Shown here: piece by piece, positions 7,737-15,942 of the stretch
Layout: each line of letters begins with the position of its first letter
Numbering within the stretch: position 1 is the stretch's first letter
DNA from: Succinivibrionaceae bacterium UBA3769
GTDB lineage: Bacteria; Pseudomonadota; Gammaproteobacteria; Enterobacterales; Succinivibrionaceae
DNA length: 22,543 nt
Assembly (NCBI GenBank): GCA_002372325.1
Contig: DFFT01000038.1
Span: 15,154 to 37,696 of the forward strand
Direction: 5' to 3'
Position numbers and translations under genes: made by a program
Notes under the pieces: generated by a model
Seen by the model: only the letters and a program-made list of their open reading frames with translations
Database searches by the model: none
What the model was told of the DNA's origin: nothing

Positions 7737-8363
7737 AGTAATTTTGACCTTATAATTAATTGAAATAACAGGCATTGCAGAACATACAACATAATGTCCA
7801 ATAAACTACCTGATCCGCATTGTTAGTGATAACTTCTAATACTGATAATTATTTATAACATAATCCTCCCTGTCTGTAAATTAACGATTGCTTTACTTTA
7901 TTCATTTTTATTAATTGTGAATTTTAAGATGAATAATACATGAGTGCAGTGCAAAAAATTGGTTCAGAACAAAAAATCAAAGGTGCGAGGCCTTTATTCT
8001 AACCATTCGTTTTTTCATCAAATGCCATGTTTTGATAGTTTGCACCAGACTCATGAATAATTTTATTATCACTTTTTTAACAGAAATAATAGCGACTGTA
8101 TCACATTTTTGAATATGTTTTCAAAATCACTAGCAGGAATGCCTTGCCCATTTATTCCCATAACGCTTTGCATCCTTTTTTCTGCTCCTCGAAAATTACC
8201 TCTCTCAGATCTTTCCTGCTCACGATACAGACGTTTGCAAACAAAGAATCAAGATACTGCCACCACGATTCCCATGAGCTACTGTTCCAGACTTGTCCGC
8301 ACCTTGTTCACGCCTTAATCCGCAAAACCTTTTCTCTCCTATGTCCTTCATGCCCCTTCCTTT
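7737..8363. other. AT-rich intergenic region before hrpA
   Basis: About 630 bp without a supportable gene. It contains the inverted-repeat element at 7939-8055. A minus-strand frame of 51 sense codons between stops (8152-8310) has a protein-like composition but no plausible start. The short plus-strand frames at 8109-8371 have no ribosome sites. Confidence 0.5.
7939..8055. mobile_element. Possible MITE-like element with 17-bp inverted ends
   Basis: The left end CATGAGTGCAGTGCAAA (7939-7955) and the inverted right end TTTGCACCAGACTCATG (8039-8055) match at 14 of 17 positions: CATGAGT and GTGCAAA agree and only the central three differ. The element is 117 bp and has no coding capacity. AATA flanks both sides directly (7935-7938 and 8056-8059), a possible 4-bp target duplication, although the AT-rich setting weakens that. 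It could also be a regulatory inverted repeat. Confidence 0.35.
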
Positions 8364-8372
8364 TGGTATAAT
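8364..8372 (+). promoter_or_regulatory. Extended -10 promoter for hrpA-menA
   Basis: TGGTATAAT is an extended -10 about 80 bp before the hrpA start, with no recognisable -35 at 17 bp. It sits at the boundary where AT-rich DNA returns to the GC-richer background. Confidence 0.55.
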
Positions 8373-8460
8373 CACGCGGCTGAATATCGCTGACATTATT
8401 TGAATCGCTAACACTAATTAATGAGTTTCCGGGCTCAGATCCCCCGGAAAGATGGTGAAT

Positions 8461-11400
8461 ATGGACGTTAAGATTACCTACAATTCTCTCCGGGACGCTC
8501 TCAAGAAAGCTTTGATCTCGGACAGTACCCGCATCCTCCGTAAAGCCAGAGGAGTATTCGGCACCCGGGAAAAGCCGGTACGAACCCCGGATGAAACCAA
8601 GGTTGAGGCGCTGGCACTGGAAACGGCAGCCGCTATCGAAAAGGCCAAGACCCGGGCTGCAACCATACCTGAAGTCTCCTACCCGGAAAGCCTTCCGGTA
8701 AGTCAGCATCATGAAGAGATTGCCGAACTTATCAGAAAGCATCAGGTGGTGGTTATCGCCGGCGATACCGGTTCCGGCAAAACCACCCAGCTTCCTAAAA
8801 TCTGTCTTGAGGCCGGTCTGGGGAGAAGGGGAATGATCGGGCATACCCAGCCCCGGAGACTGGCCGCCCGCACTGTAGCCGATCGCATTTCAAAGGAGCT
8901 GGGAGTTCCCCTGGGCACCACCGTGGGCTACAAGGTGCGCTTCGGGGATCGCACGGCAGACAACACCATTATCAAGCTCATGACTGACGGTATCCTGCTT
9001 TCGGAGCTGGAAAACGATCGCTGGCTGAACGAATACGAAGTTCTCATTGTGGACGAAGCCCATGAGCGCAGCCTCAACATCGACTTTATTCTGGGCTTCC
9101 TGCATGATCTCCTGAAAAAAAGAAAAGATCTCCGCCTTATCATCACCTCGGCCACTATTGATGTGGAAAAGTTTTCCCGCCACTTTGACAATGCCCCCAT
9201 AAAGCTCATTGCCGGCCGCACCTATCCGGTGGAGGTAAGATACGAGCCCCTTAATGAGACCCCGGAGGACGGCGACGAACCGGAAATTGACGATGACGAT
9301 CTTCAGCATGCCGTGCTGAGAGCTGTGGATGAACTCACCCAGGAAGACCCTATGGGTGATATTCTGGTGTTCCTGAACGGCGAAAAGGACATCGCCGACA
9401 TGGCTTCCTTTCTGGGGAAATGCAATCTTAAGGGCACTGAGATCCTGCCTCTGTATGCCCGTCTCAGCAATACCGAGCAGAACCGGGTGTTTCAGGAGCA
9501 CGGCCTCAGAAGAATTGTTCTCGCCACCAATGTAGCCGAAACCTCGGTTACCGTTCCCGGTATCCGCTACGTTATCGACCCCGGCACTGCCCGCATCAGC
9601 TTCTACAGCCCCCGTACCAAGGTGCAGCGGCTTCCCATCACCAGAATCTCTCAGGCCTCCGCCAATCAGCGCAAGGGCCGTTCCGGCCGTCTTTCCGCCG
9701 GTATCTGCATTAGACTCTACAGCGAGGAGGATTTTCTGTCCCGGCCGGAATTCACGCCGCCGGAGATCCAGAGAACCAACCTGGCGCAGGTAATTCTTAA
9801 AATGCTGTCCCTCCGGATCAGCGATATCGGGGGCTTCCCCTTTATCGATCCCCCGGAAAACCGCCTGATTACTGACGGCATTAATCTTCTGGAGCAGCTG
9901 GGAGCTATCGAAAAGGATGCCTCCGGAACTATCCGTCTTACCGCTGTGGGGAAGACTATGGCAAGGTTCCCCTGTGATCCCCGGTTTTCCCGTATGCTCG
10001 CGGAAGCCGCAAAGAGGGGAGCTCTCCGGGAAACTCTGATAATCACAGCGGCGCTTTCCGCAAGAGACGTGAGAGAGCGGCCTCTGAACCTCCGTCAGGC
10101 CTCGGATACCAGTCATGCCCGCTTTAATGATGAAAAATCTGATTTTGTGTCCGTCCTGAAGCTTTATGACTATCTTCAGAAAATCCGGGAGGAGGAGACC
10201 GCTTCCCAGATGAAGAAAACCATGAAGAAGGAATTCCTCTCCTTCCTGAGAATGCGGGAATGGTTTGACATCCTCTCCCAGCTCCGGGAGTGCTCCGAAG
10301 AACTGGGCTTTAAGGAAAACACGGAGCCCGCCACCTACGAGGAACTTCACATCTCCCTCCTTTCCGGCATCCTGGGGCAGATCGGCATGAAATCCTCCGA
10401 AGGCTACGAGTATCAGGGCGCCCGGGGCACCAAATTCTTTATTTTCCCGGGATCCGGCATTGTCAAAAAGCCCCCGGTCTGGGTGATGGCGGCGGAAATC
10501 GCGGAAACCTCCAAGGTTTATGCCCGTACCGTGGCGGCTATCGATCCCCTGTGGCTGGAAAAGCTGGCTCCCCATCTGGTGCGCTATTCCTGGAGCGATG
10601 AGTACTGGAGCAAGAAGAACGGAGCTGTGATGGCTCATGAGAAGGGCACCTTTCTGGGGCTTACCTTATTCGCGGATCGCACGGTGAACTATACCCGGCA
10701 CGATCCTGTCCTTTGCCGGGAGCTTATGATCCGGGAAGGGCTGGTGAACGGCGAATTCTTCACCCGGGCGGCGTTCTTCCGGCACAATCTGGATCTGGTG
10801 GAAAAGGTGGAGGATCTGGAGGAAAAGTCCCGCCACCGCGACATTCTGGTAAGCGAGGAGACTTTGTTCGCCTTCTACGACGAGAGAATCCCGGAGGATA
10901 TCGCCGATGCCCGTACCTTTGAGAAATGGTGGCAGGGCAAGGAAAAGACGGATCCCAAATTCCTGAACTACGATCTGGAAATGCTGAAGAAGCGTGATAC
11001 CTCCATGATCAGCGCGGATCTGTACCCGGATCATCTGGAAACCGGGAATTTCAGAATCCCTCTTACCTACAACTTTGACCCTACCAAAGAGAATGACGGC
11101 GTAACCGCAGTTATTCCCATCACCGTGCTTAACCAGATCCCCGAGGATATTTTTCTGTGGCTGATTCCGGGATTGCGCCTTGAGTTATTCACTGAGCTTA
11201 TCCGTTCTCTCCCTAAGGCGCTGCGGCGTTCCTTTGTGCCGGCCCCGGATCATGCCAAAGCCCTTAATGAAAGTCTGAGTCCCGCTGACGGCTACTTTTG
11301 GGATGCTCTGACGGCGAAAATGACCAAAATGGCCGGCACGGTCATAAAAAGGGATGATTTTGCCCTGGAGAATCTCCCCCGGCACCTCAGCTTTTATTTC

Positions 11401-12393
11401 CGGATTGTGAACGCCAAGGGGCGGCTTATCGCCGAAGGGCGGGATCTGGGCATCCTGAAGCATCAGCTTAAGGAGGATGTGAAAAACACCCTGGCCGAGG
11501 TCCTGAAAAACGCTCCCCGAAAAGCCAAATCCGCTTCCTGGACCTTCGGCGCCATTCCCGAAACCGAAACCCGGAGAACCGGCAGTCTTGAGGTAGTAGC
11601 CTATCCGGCTCTGCACGATGCCGGAGACGGCGTAACCCTGGAGCTTTACGGTTCCCGGGAGGAGGCGGATCGCGAGATGTGGCAGGGGGAAAAGCGTCTT
11701 ATCATGCTTTCCATCCCGAGCCCCCTGCGTTATCTGGAAACCAAGCTGCCCAACCGGGCCAAGCTGGCCATGTACTTTAATGCCGTGGGGAGCGTGCAGA
11801 CTCTGATATCCGATCTGGAATCCCTGGCTCTGGATGACATTATGGAATCTCTGGGGGGCATCTCCCGGGAGCAGGCCTCCTTTGATCGCATTGTGGAGGA
11901 GGCGAAATCCTCCATTTACGATCGGGTGCTCCTCCTGGCGGAACAGGCTGAAAAGATCCTCCTCCGCTCCAACGAGGTCAGAAAGCATCTCCGGGGCCGC
12001 ATGGATCTTCAGACCGCCTACGCCTTCAGCGACATCGGAGGAGAGCTTAACCGCCTTATCTGCAAGGGCTTTGCCACCTCTGCCACCATGAAGTACTATC
12101 CGGAGCTTACCCGCTATCTTGATGGCATGCTGAAGAGAATAGAAAGACTGCCCCGGGATCCGGCTCGGGATCGCATGCTGATGCTGAAGTGTCAGGCCGC
12201 GGAGGAACGGTATGAATCCCTGCTGGGGATGTTTGCCGGAAAGACGCTGCCCCGGGAGGTGCATCTGGTGAAATACATGCTAGAGGAGCTCCGGGTGTCC
12301 CTCTTCGCCCAGAGTCTGGGCACTCTCTATCCGGTATCGGAAAAGAGAGTCACCCAGGAAATCGACCGCCTTATGGCGCAGTATCGGAGCTAA
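8461..12393 (+). CDS. hrpA: ATP-dependent DEAH-box RNA helicase HrpA
   Basis: About 1,310 residues, matching the usual HrpA length of about 1,300. Numbered from the ATG at 8461, Walker A GDTGSGKT is at about 101-108, the DEAH box (VDEAHERS) at about 198-201, SAT at about 230-232, the NVAETS.TVPG segment near 357-367, and motif VI QRKGRSGR at about 403-410. The helicase-associated and long HrpA-specific C-terminal regions follow. HrpA is a 3'-5' RNA helicase; E. coli HrpA has been linked to fimbrial mRNA processing and to rescue of stalled ribosomes. I prefer the ATG at 8461 to the one at 8452 because GGAAAG (8446-8451) is 9 nt before the former and directly abuts the latter. menA follows after 90 bp with no terminator between, so the two are probably co-transcribed. 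Confidence 0.96.
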   Translation: MDVKITYNSLRDALKKALISDSTRILRKARGVFGTREKPVRTPDETKVEALALETAAAIEKAKTRAATIPEVSYPESLPVSQHHEEIAELIRKHQVVVIAGDTGSGKTTQLPKICLEAGLGRRGMIGHTQPRRLAARTVADRISKELGVPLGTTVGYKVRFGDRTADNTIIKLMTDGILLSELENDRWLNEYEVLIVDEAHERSLNIDFILGFLHDLLKKRKDLRLIITSATIDVEKFSRHFDNAPIKLIAGRTYPVEVRYEPLNETPEDGDEPEIDDDDLQHAVLRAVDELTQEDPMGDILVFLNGEKDIADMASFLGKCNLKGTEILPLYARLSNTEQNRVFQEHGLRRIVLATNVAETSVTVPGIRYVIDPGTARISFYSPRTKVQRLPITRISQASANQRKGRSGRLSAGICIRLYSEEDFLSRPEFTPPEIQRTNLAQVILKMLSLRISDIGGFPFIDPPENRLITDGINLLEQLGAIEKDASGTIRLTAVGKTMARFPCDPRFSRMLAEAAKRGALRETLIITAALSARDVRERPLNLRQASDTSHARFNDEKSDFVSVLKLYDYLQKIREEETASQMKKTMKKEFLSFLRMREWFDILSQLRECSEELGFKENTEPATYEELHISLLSGILGQIGMKSSEGYEYQGARGTKFFIFPGSGIVKKPPVWVMAAEIAETSKVYARTVAAIDPLWLEKLAPHLVRYSWSDEYWSKKNGAVMAHEKGTFLGLTLFADRTVNYTRHDPVLCRELMIREGLVNGEFFTRAAFFRHNLDLVEKVEDLEEKSRHRDILVSEETLFAFYDERIPEDIADARTFEKWWQGKEKTDPKFLNYDLEMLKKRDTSMISADLYPDHLETGNFRIPLTYNFDPTKENDGVTAVIPITVLNQIPEDIFLWLIPGLRLELFTELIRSLPKALRRSFVPAPDHAKALNESLSPADGYFWDALTAKMTKMAGTVIKRDDFALENLPRHLSFYFRIVNAKGRLIAEGRDLGILKHQLKEDVKNTLAEVLKNAPRKAKSASWTFGAIPETETRRTGSLEVVAYPALHDAGDGVTLELYGSREEADREMWQGEKRLIMLSIPSPLRYLETKLPNRAKLAMYFNAVGSVQTLISDLESLALDDIMESLGGISREQASFDRIVEEAKSSIYDRVLLLAEQAEKILLRSNEVRKHLRGRMDLQTAYAFSDIGGELNRLICKGFATSATMKYYPELTRYLDGMLKRIERLPRDPARDRMLMLKCQAAEERYESLLGMFAGKTLPREVHLVKYMLEELRVSLFAQSLGTLYPVSEKRVTQEIDRLMAQYRS

Positions 12394-12483
12394 GCGGAGC
12401 ATCAGAAGGATAGAAATCAATGATGATGCAGAGAAGATGATGAAGCAGCTAAGGAAAGATGAATAAAGAAGGAGAGACCGGAA

Positions 12484-13533
12484 ATGAGCGAGAGCAGCGC
12501 CGGCAATAACGGCAGCAGGGATGAGAGCGTAAAGAGCAGCATAAGCGCCAGCGAAAATGCCGCGGGCGGCGATCCTGCCGGCACCGCGGCGGCAGGGTAT
12601 ACCGGTTCCGTCCTTGAAAAATGGCTGGAGGCCATGCGGTTAAGAACGCTGCCCCTGTCCCTTTCCGCAGTGCTTCTGGGCGTGGTGCTGGGGTGCCTGG
12701 AATCCCCGGAAACCGCTGTTTCCCCCTGGAAAACCGGCATTCTTGCTTTTTTTATCTTGTTAACAGCGGTGCTCCTTCAGATCCTGTCCAATTTTGCCAA
12801 CGACTACGGGGACAGCGTTTCCGGCGTTGACAACAAGGAGCGGGCAGGGCGCATCAGCGTGCTCCAGCAGGGCGGCATGACCCGGAAGGAGCTTCTCCGG
12901 GGTATTTTGGCAGCCGGCGTTCTGTCTCTGGGAACGGGCAGCATCGCTCTCCTCCTGGCCTTCATGGAGAGTCCGGCGGCTCTTCTGGGCTTCTGCCTTC
13001 TGGGGGCTCTGGCCGTGGCGGCGGCGGTAACCTACACCATCGGCATTGCCTACAGCTATATGGGGCTGGGGGATCTTTCGGTGTTTATATTTTTCGGGCT
13101 GGTGTCCGTCATGGGGGCCGAATACATGATCGCCCATGATGTCAGCGCTCTTGGGATTATCACCGGCTGCTCCGCCGGATTTATGGCCATTATGGTGCTT
13201 AATGTAAACAATCTCCGTGATTATGAAAGCGACATCAAGGGCGGCAAGAATTCCGTGGTGGTGCGTCTGGGGCTTTCCGGCGGCCGGGTGTATCACTGGT
13301 GCCTCTGCAATGCGGCAGTGCTCCTTTTTTTTGCGGCCGGCGTGATAATTAATTCCTGGTGGGCTCTCCTGCTTCTGCCGGTGATAATCCCCTTCTTTAA
13401 GGTCACCGCCTTTGTGACCTCAGAACAGAACAGCGGCGTTACTCTGGATCCCTGTCTTAAGAAGACCTCCATCGCTGCCAGCGTAATTAACCTGACCCTG
13501 GCGGTTACCCTGACTCTGGCGCAGCTTTTCTGA
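12484..13533 (+). CDS. menA: 1,4-dihydroxy-2-naphthoate polyprenyltransferase MenA
   Basis: A 349-residue integral membrane prenyltransferase of the UbiA superfamily. It joins the polyprenyl chain to 1,4-dihydroxy-2-naphthoate, giving demethylmenaquinone. The first Asp-rich motif is NFANDYGD (about 103-110) followed by SVSGVDNKERAG. The second is NNLRDYESD (242-250) followed by KNSVVVRLG. These patterns match MenA rather than UbiA. About nine hydrophobic segments fit the family. GGAGA at 9 nt supports the ATG at 12484. The first 45 residues are an unusual Ser/Gly/Ala/Asn-rich, hydrophilic extension before the conserved WLEAMRLRTLPLSL. No other men genes are in the window. A strong terminator follows at 13613-13650. 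Confidence 0.94.
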   Translation: MSESSAGNNGSRDESVKSSISASENAAGGDPAGTAAAGYTGSVLEKWLEAMRLRTLPLSLSAVLLGVVLGCLESPETAVSPWKTGILAFFILLTAVLLQILSNFANDYGDSVSGVDNKERAGRISVLQQGGMTRKELLRGILAAGVLSLGTGSIALLLAFMESPAALLGFCLLGALAVAAAVTYTIGIAYSYMGLGDLSVFIFFGLVSVMGAEYMIAHDVSALGIITGCSAGFMAIMVLNVNNLRDYESDIKGGKNSVVVRLGLSGGRVYHWCLCNAAVLLFFAAGVIINSWWALLLLPVIIPFFKVTAFVTSEQNSGVTLDPCLKKTSIAASVINLTLAVTLTLAQLF

Positions 13534-13612
13534 GGGTATGACGGATCCGGGGATGCGGCTTCCGCAGGCGAAAACAGGCTCCGAAAAAAGCCGGCAAGCC
13601 TTTTCATTCCCG

Positions 13613-13650
13613 CCGGGATCGCCCCCGGAAAAAATCCCGGATTTTTTTTT
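13613..13650 (+). terminator. Rho-independent terminator after menA
   Basis: CCGGGAT (13613-13619) pairs perfectly with ATCCCGG (13634-13640), followed by A and nine T residues. It closes the hrpA-menA unit and separates it from the rpsA promoter. Confidence 0.85.
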
Positions 13651-13679
13651 GCGCCGGGACTGTTGTTTTATTAAAAAAC

Positions 13680-13688
13680 TGATATAAT
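13680..13688 (+). promoter_or_regulatory. Extended -10 promoter for rpsA
   Basis: TGATATAAT is a consensus extended -10. The -35 area offers only weak matches around 13660-13668. Transcription would start near 13695, leaving a leader of about 130 nt before rpsA. Confidence 0.6.
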
Positions 13689-13694
13689 GCTCAA

Positions 13695-13823
13695 ACTTTG
13701 AACAGCGATCCCCCGGGATTGCGTCGGAGAATGTTGCGGCCAGGGAAGGCTGCAGTTTGTCTTTAACTCCTCCTGGCATGATGCCTGGCGGCTTTTTTTT
13801 TCATTATTTTTTAAGTAATTATT
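13695..13823 (+). promoter_or_regulatory. Structured, U-rich rpsA leader
   Basis: GCCAGG (13739-13744) can pair with either of two CCTGGC copies (13772-13777 or 13784-13789), giving two alternative stems. The second copy is followed by GGC and nine T residues (13793-13801), resembling a terminator. The sequence from there to the start codon is almost all A and T, with no Shine-Dalgarno site. In E. coli the rpsA leader also lacks a normal ribosome site and folds into hairpins through which S1 represses its own translation. A similar role is inferred here. Confidence 0.5.
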
Positions 13824-15500
13824 ATGTCAGAATCTTTTGCTGAGCTTTTTGAAAAAAGTGAGAGCACCAAACTTAACACAGTAGTTAAGGGTGTTGTTGT
13901 ATCTGTTGATGACAAGTCTGTAATCATTGATACCCATTCCAAGTCCGAGTCCATCGTTCCTGTTGCTTCCTTCACTGACGCTGAAGGCAATGTTACCGTT
14001 CAGCCGGGCGATGAAGTTGATGTAGTTCTCAAGAGCATCGCTGATGACGACGGTTCTACTGTTGTTTCACGTGACGAAGCTAAGCGTGTTGAATCCTGGA
14101 GCAAGCTTGAAGAAGCCCTCAAGAACAACGAAGTCGTTGTGGGCGTTATTGATGGCAAGGTCAAGGGTGGCTTTACTGTATCCGTTGACGGAATCCGCGC
14201 ATTCCTGCCGGGCTCTCTGGTTGACGTTCGCCCGGTACGCGACACCAGCGATATCGAGAACAAGCCTCTGGAATTCAAGGTTATCAAGCTTGATCAGAAG
14301 CGCAACAATGTAGTTGTTTCCCGCCGCGCTGTTATTGAAACCGAGCACAACGCTGATCGTCAGACCATTCTCGGTCAGCTGGAAGAAGGTCAGGTTATTA
14401 CCGGCGTTGTTAAGAATCTTACCGATTACGGCGCCTTTGTTGACCTCGGCGGCATTGACGGTCTCCTGCACATTACCGATATGGCCTGGAAGCGCGTTAA
14501 GCATCCTGGCGAAGTTGTTTCCGTCGGTCAGGAAATCCAGGTTAAGGTTCTCAAGTTCGACAAGGAAAGAAGCCGCGTATCTCTCGGCCTCAAGCAGCTC
14601 GGACCTGATCCCTGGGCTAACATCGCTGAGCGTTATCCTGCAAACACCGAAATCGAAGGCACTGTTACCAATCTGGCTGATTACGGCTGCTTTGTTGAGA
14701 TTGAAGAAGGCGTTGAAGGTCTCGTTCACGTTTCCGAGATGGATTGGACCAACAAGAACGTTCATCCTTCCAAGTTCGTTTCCATTGGCGAGAAGGTGAA
14801 GGTCAAGGTTCTGGATATCGATCCGGACAAGCGCCGCATTTCTCTCGGCCTCAAGCAGTGCAAGCCGAATCCCTGGAAGATCTTCAGCGAGCAGCATAAG
14901 GTTGGCGAGAAGATCACCGGCATTATCAAGAGCGTTACCGAGTTCGGCATGTTCGTTGGTCTCGAGGGCGGCATTGACGGTCTCGTTCACCTCAAGGACA
15001 TTTCCAGCTCCGAGGGCGAGAAGACCCTGCTGAGCTACAAGGAAATGAAGGGCAAGGAAGTTACCGCCGTTATTACCAGCATCGAAGCTGATCGCGAGCG
15101 CGTATCTCTCGGCATTCGTCAGCTCGAAGAAGAGCCGTTCTCCGCTTACGCTGACAACCTGAAGAAGGGTTCCTCCGTAGTTAACGGTACCATCAAGTCC
15201 GTAACTCCTGAGGGCGCTGTAGTAGCTCTTACCGATGACGTTGAAGGCTACATCCGCGCTGCTGACGCTTCTACCGATAACGTAGAAGACGCCACCACCG
15301 TATTCAATGTCGGCGATGCAGTTGAGGCTGTATTCCTGGGCATCGATCGTCGTGAGCACAAGCTTTCTCTTTCCGTACGCGCCAAGGCTCGCGCCGAAGA
15401 GAAGAAGACCTTCGACGACATCAAGGCTTCTAACAAGGAAGCTTCCAGAAACAGCACCAATGCCATGCAGGAAGCATTCAAGCTGGCTAAGGGCGAGTAA
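13824..15500 (+). CDS. rpsA: 30S ribosomal protein S1
   Basis: A 558-residue protein, essentially the length of E. coli S1 (557), beginning MSESFAELFEKS. Six S1 (OB-fold) domains follow at roughly 20-87, 105-171, 190-260, 275-347, 362-434 and 449-520. The repeated signature is clearest in domains 3-5, for example LTDYGAFVDLGGIDGLLHIT and SVTEFGMFVGLEGGIDGLVH. S1 binds mRNA on the 30S subunit and helps unfold leaders for initiation. Codon use is clearly biased (GTT, CTC, CGT/CGC and AAG preferred), unlike hrpA and menA, as expected for a highly expressed gene. It is a single-gene unit here: cmk is not upstream and ihfB is not downstream, unlike E. coli. Confidence 0.98.
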   Translation: MSESFAELFEKSESTKLNTVVKGVVVSVDDKSVIIDTHSKSESIVPVASFTDAEGNVTVQPGDEVDVVLKSIADDDGSTVVSRDEAKRVESWSKLEEALKNNEVVVGVIDGKVKGGFTVSVDGIRAFLPGSLVDVRPVRDTSDIENKPLEFKVIKLDQKRNNVVVSRRAVIETEHNADRQTILGQLEEGQVITGVVKNLTDYGAFVDLGGIDGLLHITDMAWKRVKHPGEVVSVGQEIQVKVLKFDKERSRVSLGLKQLGPDPWANIAERYPANTEIEGTVTNLADYGCFVEIEEGVEGLVHVSEMDWTNKNVHPSKFVSIGEKVKVKVLDIDPDKRRISLGLKQCKPNPWKIFSEQHKVGEKITGIIKSVTEFGMFVGLEGGIDGLVHLKDISSSEGEKTLLSYKEMKGKEVTAVITSIEADRERVSLGIRQLEEEPFSAYADNLKKGSSVVNGTIKSVTPEGAVVALTDDVEGYIRAADASTDNVEDATTVFNVGDAVEAVFLGIDRREHKLSLSVRAKARAEEKKTFDDIKASNKEASRNSTNAMQEAFKLAKGE

Positions 15501-15567
15501 TGCTGATGACCTGTCATTGCCCCCGGCATTGACAGCATTTGCAGCGTAGCTCAGAGCTATAAAGAAG

Positions 15568-15598
15568 CACCGGAATTTAATGGTTCCGGTGTTTTTTT
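15568..15598 (+). terminator. Rho-independent terminator after rpsA
   Basis: CACCGGAA (15568-15575) pairs with TTCCGGTG (15584-15591) over an 8-nt loop and is followed by seven T residues. Confidence 0.9.
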
Positions 15599-15873
15599 GT
15601 CTCAGAAATCTCTATCACGATCCTCCATAATCAATGTTTCTATCCATCTTCTGTTCACACCGCTGTCTGTCTTCCCTGAACTTCATTTGTTCTCTTTCCG
15701 AGGTAACCGGAATCCCCGGGAAGAGCTGAATCTGATGCTGAGATAACACTGATTTAAGCTCCGTTCAGTCGCTTTATCATCAGCAAAGCCCGTCGGACAT
15801 TCGGAATGTGAGAGCCCGGAATTATTCCTGTGAACCGCTGTCTTGGAGTACGTCTGAGAGTTCTCTTGCGGCA
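15599..15873. other. Intergenic region between two convergent terminators
   Basis: It lies between the rpsA and sstT terminators. A 63-codon minus-strand frame (15683-15874) overlaps the sstT terminator, lacks a ribosome site and resembles no protein I know, so I do not call it. Confidence 0.5.
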
Positions 15874-15902
15874 ATAAAAAAACGGGATCCTAAATCCCGT
15901 TT
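15874..15902 (-). terminator. Rho-independent terminator after sstT
   Basis: On the minus strand AAACGGGAT pairs with ATCCCGTTT over a 5-nt loop and runs into TTTTT. The plus-strand coordinates of the arms are 15880-15888 and 15894-15902. It lies 40 bp beyond the sstT stop codon. Confidence 0.88.
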
Positions 15903-15942
15903 GCTGTTCCGGCAAACTGCCGGTATGAATCTGGGCCGGCTC

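Noticed and set aside
7737..7775. Upstream ATG at 7775 as the start of the membrane protein
   Set aside because: It has no ribosome site, while the ATG at 7736 has TAAGG at suitable spacing and begins a normal N-terminus.
8152..8310. Minus-strand open frame of 51 sense codons with a protein-like, Trp-rich composition
   Set aside because: It has no ATG and no ribosome site, is closed by stops on both sides, and matches no family I know. It might be a gene fossil but cannot be supported.
8890..10638. A 582-codon open frame antisense to hrpA
   Set aside because: It is a shadow of the hrpA helicase domain, whose sense frame carries all the DEAH motifs. No ribosome site or recognisable domain is present on the antisense strand.
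14067..15359. A 430-codon open frame antisense to rpsA
   Set aside because: rpsA's strong codon bias suppresses stops on the opposite strand. The antisense protein is compositionally odd and has no motif.
15541..15565. tRNA-like start (GCGTAGCTCAGAGC)
   Set aside because: No D-, anticodon- or T-arm follows. The next structure is the rpsA terminator.
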